From Saccharicrinis fermentans DSM 9555 = JCM 21142 (GTDB lineage: Bacteria; Bacteroidota; Bacteroidia; Bacteroidales; Marinilabiliaceae): a stretch of 64,000 bases of DNA. Position 1 is the stretch's first letter, and each line of letters opens with the position of its first letter. Shown in pieces: positions 28,125 to 36,490 of this stretch. Location: positions 2,663,980 through 2,727,979 of the forward strand of contig NZ_KI912107.1 of the NCBI RefSeq assembly GCF_000517085.1, in the 5' to 3' direction. The translations under genes were made by a program, and so were the position numbers. Below the pieces are notes generated by a model, which saw only the letters and a list, made by a program, of their open reading frames with translations, was not told the origin of the DNA and made no database searches.

Positions 28125-29015
28125 ATGCACAAAATGACAATACGAAAAACAGCAATAATAACAGGAGCTACCAGTGGCATTGGGACAAGGTTCGCCAAAA
28201 CCCTGGCCAGTCAAGGCTGGGATTTAATAATCACAGGCAGACGCGTGGAGCGTTTAACTTCTTTAAGCAATGAGATGACAAGACAGCATCATATAAACGT
28301 ACAGTCTGTCGTCGCTGATTTTAGCAAGAAGGATGAGTTAGCACACTTTTTAGACATTATAGATCACAACACCAACATTGAACTATTAATTAACAATGCA
28401 GGCTTCGGCTCCATTGGTAACTATTTCGAAAACGACTATAGCAAGCAACAGGAAATGCTGAATGTACACATTACAGCCACCACCAAAATTATTTACCGTA
28501 CAGTACCCATAATGATTCAAAATGGCAAAGGAAGCATTATCAATGTGGCCTCCTTATCTGCTTTTTACCCGGGTCCTCACAGCTATTTTTATTGTTCTAC
28601 AAAAGCTTTTTTAGTGACTTTCTCAGAATGTTTACATATCGATCTATCGCACAAAAACATCAAAATACAGGTTCTTTGCCCTGGATTTACTAACACAGAG
28701 TTCCATAGTCGCCAAGGCATATCTCATTCCGACAGTTATATCAAACGCAGGTTATTTTGGAAATCTCCGCAACAAGTGGTAGACAAAAGCTTAAGATCCC
28801 TGGGACGAAAAAAAATCATTTGCATACCGGGCTACTTCAACCGCCTACTCTTACATATTTCTAAAATTATCCCAAGAACCTGGTATTATCGCATTGCAGA
28901 AAAAAATGCAGATATCTTTTTAAAACGTATCGAAAAACCAAGTCCACAAAACTCCCCCACCACAACATCCATCCCCGAAGTATGCACCGTTAAACAAAAA
29001 GTCCGAGGAATGTAA
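28125..29015 (+). CDS. Short-chain dehydrogenase/reductase (SDR)
   Basis: 296 residues (or 293 from the ATG at 28134). The NAD(P)-binding motif TGATSGIG is at about 14-21, the NNAG motif at about 91-94, the catalytic serine in NVASLSAF (about 144) and the tyrosine/lysine in YCSTK (about 158-162). Classical SDR of the YqjQ/DltE-like type acting on an unknown small substrate. A possible -7 box TATCTTTG is at 28080-28087. It is isolated between large repeat blocks, and exact 200-bp direct repeats lie on either side (27351-27550 and 29301-29500). Confidence 0.9.
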   Translation: MHKMTIRKTAIITGATSGIGTRFAKTLASQGWDLIITGRRVERLTSLSNEMTRQHHINVQSVVADFSKKDELAHFLDIIDHNTNIELLINNAGFGSIGNYFENDYSKQQEMLNVHITATTKIIYRTVPIMIQNGKGSIINVASLSAFYPGPHSYFYCSTKAFLVTFSECLHIDLSHKNIKIQVLCPGFTNTEFHSRQGISHSDSYIKRRLFWKSPQQVVDKSLRSLGRKKIICIPGYFNRLLLHISKIIPRTWYYRIAEKNADIFLKRIEKPSPQNSPTTTSIPEVCTVKQKVRGM

Positions 29016-29019
29016 AATT

Positions 29020-30700
29020 GGCAAAATGGAGAGGTATTAAGTTGGCGAGTTGTTAAGTTATTGAAGTTGTTGAATTCGGCAAGTTGATAAAGTTGTTAGC
29101 TTGTTAGCTTGGCGAGTTGGTAAAGTTGCGGAGTTGTTGAAGTCGTGGATTTGTTATAGTTGTGTTTCTCATTTAATCGATATCTTCCATTTATGTACGC
29201 AACTATCAGTAAAAGACCGCAGGGCAGGCCAGAACAATAGCCCCGGGGCCGGCGGTGGTGAGAAGCTTGAGGGTGGCGAGTTGGTAAAGCTGTTAGCTTG
29301 TTAGCTTGTTAGGTTGGCGAGTTGTTAAAGTCGTGGAGTTGTTGAAGTTGTTATAGTTGTGTTTCTCATTTAATAAATATCTTCCATTAATGTACAAAGC
29401 TATCAATTAATGAACCGCAGGGCAGGCCAGAACAATAGCCCCAGGGCCGGCGCTGGAGAGAAGTTATAACCCGGAAAATGCATTAGAAAATCTATTACGA
29501 ATTAAAATTGCTGCCAATCAAGTCGCCCGCTAACTGTTTCAATTCACCATAGCTGGTGCTATGCCTCATCTCAACAAGTTCTTGATTGATTGCACTTTTA
29601 ATTCTCATGACGAAGTTCTAATACATCATTTGAGTTGGTCGATGCGGGTCGGTAGTGATCTATTGCTCTAGACCTTTTTGGTCCTTTTTATGGCAATGAT
29701 AAAAAGGACGTATCGATAAGCAGCAAGAGCAAGGTATATATCAAAAGAATCAATCTATCCTCTCTATACAGAAACAATATTTTTCATCTTATGAACAATT
29801 TCAAGTAAAACATAGAAAGTTCTCAATTATAAAAATCCTTATTCAAGATCTCTCATCTAAAGAATATTTTCCATTTAAATATCCAACTATCAGTTAAAGA
29901 ACCGCAGGGTTGGCCAGAACAATAGCCCCGGGGCCGGCGGTGGCGAGAAAGCTTCAAGGGCGCACTTGAGGTGGTTGTGCGCCGGACGGAATTGGAGCTT
30001 GATGTAGGGGAGGTAGTGATCTATTGTTCTAGACTTTTTTGGTTCTTTTTGTGGCAATGACAAAAAGAACATATATAGATATATTAAAAGCAAGCAATGT
30101 ACCATGTACGTAGTAAAACATAGTTCACTCTAAAGCGATAATTGCTTTTTAAATTGCAAGCGTTGAGATATTTTCATCTTAGGACCCGTAATGCCTCGTC
30201 TCAGAAAAATCTTCTTTTATTGCCATTTCAACGTTCATAACGAAGTTCTAATACATCATTTGGGTTCGCTGATGCCGGGGAGGTAGTGATCTATTGTTCT
30301 AGACCTTTTTGGTCCTTTTTATGGCAATGATAAAAAGGACAATTATGGAAATTTAAGGAGCAAGATATATGTCATATAAGAGGAGATATTACTCTCGCTT
30401 TACAAACTATAGCTCCCTATTTATAGATGATATTCGATTAAAAAACAAATAGTTACAATTTACCCATAACCATATTTCGTAATTCTCAATCAATAAGTAA
30501 TCCCCATTTAAATACCCAACTTTCAAAATAAAGACCGCAGGGCAGGCCAGAACAATAGCCCCAGGGCCGGCATCGGCGAGAAGCTTGAGGATGGCGAGTT
30601 GTTAAGTTGTTGAATTCGGCAAGTTGATAAAGTTGTTAGCTTGTTAGGTTGGCGAGCTAAAAGCTTTAGAAGTTGAAAAATGATTAGATCTAATAATTCC
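29020..30700. repeat. Gene-free 1.7-kb block of dispersed repeats
   Basis: Contains core repeats at 29211-29242, 29413-29440, 29896-29927 and 30529-30560 (all minus orientation), period 8-9 tracts at 29025-29165, 29280-29365 and 30590-30680, the class 1 structured module (29501-29612), three intact hairpin modules (29681-29709, 30042-30070, 30312-30340), a class 2 structured module (30161-30233) and a GC-rich stem (29959-29983) nested in a longer one (29949-30000). No gene is supported. Confidence 0.85.
29501..29612. repeat. 112-bp structured insertion element (filled site)
   Basis: Absent from the otherwise matching copy at 27541-27560, so the sequence is present in one site and missing in the other. 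Four nested stems: 29501-29507/29596-29602, 29515-29522/29581-29588 (CAATCAAG/CTTGATTG), about 29532-29538/29572-29579, and the apical CATAGC/GCTATG (29548-29553/29558-29563). ACGA occurs on both sides. A diverged homologue lies at 60541-60660 on the other strand. Confidence 0.75.
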
Positions 30701-30868
30701 CAAGTTATCAAATAAAGGTGATCATTAACCTTAATAACTAAAAACCGGAATCCTATAGTATACTAAATTAGATAAAACATCCTTGGAAAGGAATACCAAA
30801 ACTTGGTACATAAACAAAAAAGCCGGTGATCAGCGATCAGCACCACAAAATCACCAGCCAATATCATA

Positions 30869-32476
30869 TTATTTCATATTTGCAAAAAAGTCATTTCCTT
30901 TATCATCCACAATGATAAAAGCAGGGAAATTCTCCACTCGTATCTTACGAACGGCTTCCATACCTAACTCTGGGAAATCAACTACTTCAACTGATTTAAT
31001 ACTTGTTTTTGCAAGTATAGCAGCAGGCCCACCAATCGATCCCAAATAAAATCCACCATTCTTTTTACAAGCATCAGTAACCTCTTGTGAACGATTTCCT
31101 TTTGCCAACATAATCATGGAACCACCTTTACTTTGGAATAAACCCACATACGGATCCATTCGACCAGCTGTGGTTGGCCCAAAACTACCTGATGGCATAC
31201 CCTCGGGTGTTTTCGCAGGTCCAGCATAGTAAACAGGATGATTCTTCAAATACTCCGGCATTTCTTTTCCTTCGTCCAGCATCTTCTTGATATTCGCATG
31301 TGCAATATCTCGTGCCACCACTAAGGTACCAGAAAGGTTCAAGCGCGTTTTTACTGGATATTTGGTCAACACCTTCAATACTTCTTCCATGGGCTGATCC
31401 AAATCAATATCTACCGCAGGAGCTAATTCAGGCGCTCTCTCAGGCACAAGACGCGAAGGATTCTTCTCTAACTGTTCCAAAAAGATACCTTCTTCGGTAA
31501 TCTTCGCTTTCACATTACGGTCGGCACTACAGCTCACACCCAGTCCCACAGGACAAGAAGCGGCATGTCGAGGCAGACGAATCACTCGTACATCATGTAC
31601 AAAATACTTACCACCAAACTGAGCACCTATCTCACTCTCCTGACATATTTTCAATACCTTTTCTTCCCATTCCAGGTCACGAAAAGCCTGTCCCAATTCA
31701 TTGCCTTCTGTTGGCAGATGATCCAGATATCCAGCTGATGCCTTTTTCACTGTTGCCAATGTAGCCTCTGCCGAAGTACCTCCAATGACCAAAGCCAAGT
31801 GATATGGAGGACAAGCTGAAGTTCCCAGATCCTTAATTTTTTCTGCAACGAATTTACTTAAGTTCTCCTCTGTCAGCAAGCTCTTGGTTTGTTGATACAA
31901 GAAAGTCTTATTACCGGACCCTCCCCCTTTGGTCAAAAACAAAAACTCATATTTATTACCCTGCTCAGCATAAATATCAATCTGTGCAGGCAAGTTATTA
32001 CCAGTATTTTTCTCCTGAAACATAGTCTGGGGAACCACCTGTGAGTAGCGTAAGTTTCTTTCCTGATAAGTCTCATAGATACCCTTAGAAAGATATTCCG
32101 CATCACATGCTCCCGTATACACATCTTCCCCTTTCTTAGCTACTACAATCGCAGTACCCGTATCCTGACAAGTGGGCAATGCTCCCTCGGCAGACACTAC
32201 CTGATTCATCAACATAGTATGTGCCACAAACTTATCATTATCAGAAGCCTCCTCATCCTTTAGTATGGAAGTAAGTTTTTCAAGATGAGCAGGACGCAAG
32301 TAAAATGACACATCGGCAATGGCCTCTTTCGCCAATAACTGTAGACCTTTAGGATCAACCTTTAATAATTTTCTTCCGTCCACATCAATGGTCGACACAT
32401 AATCCTTGGTCAGCAAACGATATTCGGTGTTATCTTCCTTGATGGGAAACGGTTTTTGATAGACAAATTCTGACAT
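30869..32476 (-). CDS. Class I fumarate hydratase ([4Fe-4S], FumA/FumB type)
   Basis: 535 residues, interconverting fumarate and malate in the TCA cycle or in reductive fumarate metabolism. The N-terminal alpha domain contains [17 protein letters not shown] and the later segments STRACPPYH-like [15 protein letters not shown] and [15 protein letters not shown], which supply the cluster cysteines. The C-terminal beta domain contains [12 protein letters not shown] and KGNRS. The length matches single-chain class I enzymes. The oxygen-labile cluster suits a low-oxygen lifestyle. It is monocistronic, with a TAACTTTG box at 32554-32547 as a possible -7 element. Confidence 0.93.
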   Translation of the reverse strand: MSEFVYQKPFPIKEDNTEYRLLTKDYVSTIDVDGRKLLKVDPKGLQLLAKEAIADVSFYLRPAHLEKLTSILKDEEASDNDKFVAHTMLMNQVVSAEGALPTCQDTGTAIVVAKKGEDVYTGACDAEYLSKGIYETYQERNLRYSQVVPQTMFQEKNTGNNLPAQIDIYAEQGNKYEFLFLTKGGGSGNKTFLYQQTKSLLTEENLSKFVAEKIKDLGTSACPPYHLALVIGGTSAEATLATVKKASAGYLDHLPTEGNELGQAFRDLEWEEKVLKICQESEIGAQFGGKYFVHDVRVIRLPRHAASCPVGLGVSCSADRNVKAKITEEGIFLEQLEKNPSRLVPERAPELAPAVDIDLDQPMEEVLKVLTKYPVKTRLNLSGTLVVARDIAHANIKKMLDEGKEMPEYLKNHPVYYAGPAKTPEGMPSGSFGPTTAGRMDPYVGLFQSKGGSMIMLAKGNRSQEVTDACKKNGGFYLGSIGGPAAILAKTSIKSVEVVDFPELGMEAVRKIRVENFPAFIIVDDKGNDFFANMK

Positions 32477-32639
32477 CTTATCTAAATATTTTAGTATTAA
32501 TTTTTAGGGAGATCAGAAATCCATCCCCCATTCTATTTGCAAGCCCCAAAGTTAACAAAGAATGACAAACCACAGAGTTTTCATCCATGATATTATCAGA
32601 TGTTTTGGAGCAGAAAAATATTTCGTGGACATTAGTAAA

Positions 32640-32800
32640 CCTTTTGAGAAGGGGTTTTAGTTGGCGAGTTGGTAAAGTCATGGGGTTACTGAGTTGTATT
32701 TCTCATTTAATAAATATCTTCCGTTTATGTACGCAACTATCAGCAAAAGACCGCAGGGCAGGCCAGAACAATAGCCGTGGCCGGCGGTGGAGAGTTCTAT
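32640..32800. repeat. Dispersed-repeat copy with core
   Basis: Part of the 660-bp gap between fumarase and the UpxY gene. The core lies at 32745-32776 (minus orientation), preceded by the 'atttctcatttaataaatatcttcc' flank. It joins directly to the 143-bp MITE-like element. Bases 32952-33100 are AT-rich with no other recognisable feature. Confidence 0.75.
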
Positions 32801-32808
32801 ATAGTGGC

Positions 32809-32951
32809 TGCAAGAAAACGACTGTTTTTTCTGTCTTTGATAAGAAAGCTTCAAAGACAAGGCTTTCGATATTTTTGAAACCAAGGAGTTTACTGATTGT
32901 AAATGACTGTTTCAAAAATGAGAATAACGCAGTATTTGGAGTTTTCTTGCA
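32809..32951. repeat. 143-bp MITE-like element, copy 2
   Basis: Terminal inverted repeats TGCAAGAAAAC (32809-32819) and GTTTTCTTGCA (32941-32951) are perfect. Internal stems: TGTCTTTGA/TCAAAGACA (32832-32840/32851-32859) and ATTTTTGAAAC/GTTTCAAAAAT (32871-32881/32909-32919). About 90% identical to the copy at 9812. Confidence 0.78.
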
Positions 32952-33104
32952 AAGACTATATACATATTATTTTCCTTTGCATTATTTCCGCTTTCTTTCA
33001 CTAAATTTTAAACATATCTTCCTGGCTTCCAAACAATCCTCAGAACAGATCATTAAAAACGTCCTTTTTTACGGTTTAAAACCTTATGTATATTAAAAAT
33101 TTTC

Positions 33105-33112
33105 TAAATTTG
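33105..33112 (+). promoter_or_regulatory. Putative -7 box of the polysaccharide operon
   Basis: TAAATTTG matches the TAnnTTTG consensus and lies 22 bp before the TTG start of the UpxY gene. A -33 TTTG at the expected spacing is not obvious. Confidence 0.4.
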
Positions 33113-33134
33113 CCTATTCAAAAATCGCAGAGTT

Positions 33135-33647
33135 TTGAAAAAAGACACAACAACAACGCATACCTGGTATGCACTATATACCAAATCGAGAGCAGAAAAG
33201 AAGGTCGCGGAAGGACTGGAAAAACTGGGAGTTATCAATTACCTACCCCTCAAAAAGGAGCTCAAACAATGGAGCGACCGAAAAAAATGGGTGGAGGTTC
33301 CTGCTATCAGTTCATATATATTTATTAAAATCACCGCCGACCAGTACCGTTCTGTCTTTGCTGTGAACGGCGTTGTCGCCTACGTATCTCACAAGGGCAA
33401 TGCCCTCGCAATACCTGAGCATGAGATCATTGCCATGCAACGTACCATCGAAAATAAAATCAATTTTAATGTAGTTGCCGGAGATATTAAAAAAGGTGAA
33501 GAAATTACTGTAACCTCTGGACCATTATGTGGTATAAAAGGTATCGTTCAAACAGTACAGGGAACAAAAAAATTGTATCTTAACATCTCAAATATTGGTT
33601 ATACACTCGTGGTTGACTTGCAAGAGGCCTCCGTCGAAAAACAATAA
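33135..33647 (+). CDS. UpxY-family NusG-like antiterminator
   Basis: 170 residues beginning at TTG. A NusG N-terminal domain (about 9-105: TWYALYTKSRAEKKVAEGLEKLG, then SSYIFIKI) is followed by a KOW domain (about 115-150: GEEITVTSGPLCGIKGIVQTV). In Bacteroides, UpxY proteins are the first genes of capsule loci and let RNA polymerase read through the long operon. Its place directly upstream of the exopolysaccharide genes supports the same role for 33-55 kb. Confidence 0.9.
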   Translation: MKKDTTTTHTWYALYTKSRAEKKVAEGLEKLGVINYLPLKKELKQWSDRKKWVEVPAISSYIFIKITADQYRSVFAVNGVVAYVSHKGNALAIPEHEIIAMQRTIENKINFNVVAGDIKKGEEITVTSGPLCGIKGIVQTVQGTKKLYLNISNIGYTLVVDLQEASVEKQ

Positions 33648-33759
33648 CCACCTCAATATCCTGGCAAACAATATTTAAAGTCAGGATAATTACATGTTCA
33701 CAACCTCCTACTCACCCCAAAAATGGGACTGAGGGAGGCGAAGCCGTGGGAAAAGGGAG

Positions 33760-33838
33760 AGATGGCGAGGTGTTAAAGTTGGCGAGCTGGCGAGTTGACA
33801 ACTAAAACAACTAAAACAATTACAACAACTTAACAACC
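33760..33838. repeat. Short-period GT/CA tract before cysC
   Basis: Left half is 'ggcgaggtgttaaagttggcgag', right half 'caactaaaacaactaaaac'; the two are complementary in places (GTTG with CAAC). It sits between the UpxY and cysC genes. Confidence 0.6.
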
Positions 33839-34429
33839 ATGACCAATATCCATCCAACAAATATTTATTTAAGCAGATCCGACAAAGAACACTATTTACG
33901 TCAAAATGCCAAAATAATCTGGATTACAGGACTTTCTGGTTCAGGCAAAAGTACGCTGGCACACGGCTTAGAAAGAAAATTAGCTGAGAAAGGTTATTTT
34001 ACACAAGTATTAGATGGTGATAATATTAGAACAGGTATCAATAAAAATTTAGGGTTTTCTGACGAAGATCGCACTGAAAATGTCCGTCGTATTGCAGAGG
34101 TCAACAAACTATTTCTCAACTGCGGTATTATTACCATCAATGCTTTCGTATCACCCACCAATGATATCCGCCACATGGCACGTGAGATAATTGGTACCGA
34201 TAATTTTATCGAAATATTTGTAGATGCCAGTTTTGACACTTGCGCCAAACGCGATCCTAAAGGACTTTATAAAAAAGCACTCGCCGGAGAAATACTAAAC
34301 TTTACCGGACTTGATGCCCCCTTCGATCGCCCAGATGATGCTGAACTAACCATCAATACCGATACACTGACCATCGACGAAGGAATTGAAAAAGCATACG
34401 AGTATGTAAAAGCAGCAGTGAGATGGTGA
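33839..34429 (+). CDS. cysC: Adenylylsulfate (APS) kinase
   Basis: 196 residues. The P-loop GLSGSGKSTL is at 31-40, and DGDNIRTGINKNLGFSDEDRTENVRR and FVDASFDTCAKRDPKGLYKKA are APS-kinase hallmarks. It phosphorylates APS to PAPS, the universal sulfate donor. No ATP sulfurylase or PAPS reductase is nearby, and a PAPS-type sulfotransferase is encoded at 37801 in the same cluster, so the job here is most likely sulfation of the polysaccharide, not assimilation. Confidence 0.92.
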   Translation: MTNIHPTNIYLSRSDKEHYLRQNAKIIWITGLSGSGKSTLAHGLERKLAEKGYFTQVLDGDNIRTGINKNLGFSDEDRTENVRRIAEVNKLFLNCGIITINAFVSPTNDIRHMAREIIGTDNFIEIFVDASFDTCAKRDPKGLYKKALAGEILNFTGLDAPFDRPDDAELTINTDTLTIDEGIEKAYEYVKAAVRW

Positions 34430-34657
34430 AATGGCAAGCTGGCGAGTTGATAACCAAAACAACAAATAATACGGCGAGGTGCTAAAGGCGGCGAGGCGGC
34501 GAGTTGATAACCTAAACAACTTAACAACTACAACGACTATAACAACTCAACAAATAATACGGCGAGGTGTTAAAGCTGGCGAGTTGGCGAGTTGACGAAT
34601 GCATCAACTCAACAACTACAACAACTTAACAACTATTACAACTGTAACAACTCACAC
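34430..34657. repeat. Short-period tract between cysC and wzm
   Basis: Degenerate 8-9 bp units, with 'aacaaataatacggcgaggtg' occurring twice (from about 34460 and 34548) and many 'ggcgagttg'/'caactc' segments in both orientations. The reading frame of the ABC permease is open through part of it, but without family resemblance. Confidence 0.7.
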
Positions 34658-35503
34658 ATGAAAGAATACGATTTAATCATACGTCCCAAACGCCATGCGT
34701 TCGACATTAACTTTAAAGAGATATGGGATTATCGGGATTTGCTGTCCATGTTTGTCAAACGAGATATCGTTACCGTATACAAACAGACCATACTGGGACC
34801 CATCTGGTTTGTGGTACAACCTATCTTGACTACCCTTATCTATATGGTTGTCTTTGGACGCATCGCTAAAATCAGTACCGATGGAACGCCTCAGATACTC
34901 TTTTACCTAGCAGGCATCACCATCTGGAACTATTTTTCCGAGAGCTTTAATACAACCGCAAAAACCTTTACAGAAAACGCTAATATCTTTGGTAAGGTCT
35001 ATTTTCCAAGACTAATCATGCCCTTTGCTAAAGTGAGTAGTGGACTGATTAAATTTGGTATCCAGTTTGCCTTCTTTATGGTCGTATACATATACTACCT
35101 GACAACACAGGAAGGCGCTGTTCAACCTAACTGGACCATCGCATTATTACCCTTATATATATTATTAATGGCCATGTTCGGACTGGGAGCCGGTATCATC
35201 TTTACTTCCTGGACAACCAAATATCGTGACCTGACCTTTCTCTTGACCTTTGGTGTACAACTTTTAATGTATGCCTCTCCAGTCATATATCCGGTCAGCA
35301 CTATTGAACCCGGACTGATGAAAGATATTCTGTTACTTAACCCCTTCACCCCTATTCTCGAAGGATTTAAATATGCCTTTTTGGGAGCAGGTCATTTTAG
35401 TTGGAGCAGTCTGGCATACAGTGCAGGCGTAGCAAGTGCAATACTGTTTCTAGGAATTATCATCTTCCACAAAACAGAACGTAACTTTATAGATACAGTC
35501 TAG
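34658..35503 (+). CDS. ABC polysaccharide exporter, permease subunit (Wzm-like)
   Basis: 281 residues from MKEYDLIIRPKRH; upstream codons to 34592 are repeat-derived. Six predicted transmembrane helices of the ABC-2 type, starting with RDLLSMFVKRDIVTVYKQTILGPIWFVVQP, which is the typical Wzm N-terminus. With the ATPase at 36491 it would move lipid-linked polysaccharide across the inner membrane. A GxxExxY gene and a repeat array separate the two subunits, which are normally adjacent. Confidence 0.9.
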   Translation: MKEYDLIIRPKRHAFDINFKEIWDYRDLLSMFVKRDIVTVYKQTILGPIWFVVQPILTTLIYMVVFGRIAKISTDGTPQILFYLAGITIWNYFSESFNTTAKTFTENANIFGKVYFPRLIMPFAKVSSGLIKFGIQFAFFMVVYIYYLTTQEGAVQPNWTIALLPLYILLMAMFGLGAGIIFTSWTTKYRDLTFLLTFGVQLLMYASPVIYPVSTIEPGLMKDILLLNPFTPILEGFKYAFLGAGHFSWSSLAYSAGVASAILFLGIIIFHKTERNFIDTV

Positions 35504-35577
35504 TCATCTAATTTGTGCGAATTGTCACTAATGGCTCGTTTAATTAACACAACTTTTAGTGAATTAATTGCAAGATA

Positions 35578-35964
35578 ATGGTTGAAGGCATTTTGTATAA
35601 AGAAGAAGCTTATCGTATCATTGGTGCGGCAATGGAAGTGCATAAAGAACTAAAAAATGGTTTCCTAGAAACTGTCTATCAAGAAGCTCTTGCTAAAGAA
35701 TTTAAGATACAAGATATTCCTTTCGAAAAAGAAAGCCTGATAAATATATATTACAAAGGTGAAAAATTAGGTAAATATTATAAAGCGGATTTCATTTGTT
35801 ATGGTGAAATAATTATTGAACTAAAAGCACTAAGTGATCTAACAAAGGATCATGAATCACAATTAATCAACTACCTTAAAGCCACAAACAAAAAACTAGG
35901 AATCCTTATTAATTTTGGAAAAACCAGTTTACAATACAAAAGAATCATAAACACCTTACATTAA
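35578..35964 (+). CDS. GxxExxY protein (PD-(D/E)XK-type), copy 1
   Basis: 128 residues. The family motif GFLETVY is at 28-34, and D71 with ELK (E81, K83) makes a PD-(D/E)XK nuclease-like core; the fold assignment is from family knowledge and activity is unproven. It interrupts the wzm-wzt pair. Upstream, 35510-35538 is related, in inverted orientation, to the sequence before wzt; downstream a 52-bp tandem array starts 6 bp after the stop. Confidence 0.85.
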   Translation: MVEGILYKEEAYRIIGAAMEVHKELKNGFLETVYQEALAKEFKIQDIPFEKESLINIYYKGEKLGKYYKADFICYGEIIIELKALSDLTKDHESQLINYLKATNKKLGILINFGKTSLQYKRIINTLH

Positions 35965-35970
35965 TTCACG

Positions 35971-36375
35971 TTAATCTATGTAAATTCGATGACAACAACA
36001 CTACACAATAAGGTAATCTGCGTTAATCCGTGTAAATTCGATGACAACAACACTACACAATAAGATAATCTGTGTTAATCCGTGTAAATTCGATGACAAC
36101 AACACTGCACAATAAGATAATCTGCGTTAATCCGTGTAAATTCGATGACAACAACACTACAAAATAAGATAATCTGCGTTAATCCGTGTAAATTCGATGA
36201 CAACAACACTGCACAATAAGATAATCTGCGTTAATCTGTGTAAATTCGATGACAACAACACTACACAATAAGATAATCTGTGTTAATCCGTGTAAATTCG
36301 ATGACAACAACACTACAAAATAAGATAATCTGCGTTAATCTGTGTAAATTCGATGACAGCAACACTACAAAAGCA
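35971..36375. repeat. Tandem array, 52-bp unit, about 7.7 copies
   Basis: Units start at 35971, 36023, 36075, 36127, 36179, 36231, 36283 and 36335 (last partial), differing at only a few positions (for example cg/tg at the end, g/a in 'ctacac/ctgcac'). Each unit contains 'gtaaattcgatgac', resembling the wzt start region ('caattcgatgacc', 36484-36496). There are no spacers. Confidence 0.92.
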
Positions 36376-36490
36376 ATTAAATTCGTGTCAATTAGCGTAA
36401 ATTCAATGACCGAGATAACTGCGCAAGCAATAACATTTCATTAAGATTTTCGTTGAACTTTAAAAATTCGCATTAATTCGCGACAATTCG

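Noticed and set aside
32587-33096. 169-codon ORF before the UpxY gene
   Set aside because: It reads through the dispersed repeat and the 143-bp element and ends in AT-rich DNA; no family features.
33669-33760. Antitermination leader hairpin after UpxY
   Set aside because: Only weak, mismatched pairing (CCTCC with GGGAGG) was found.
35971-36375. CRISPR array
   Set aside because: The 52-bp units are contiguous and almost identical throughout; there are no unique spacers and no cas genes.
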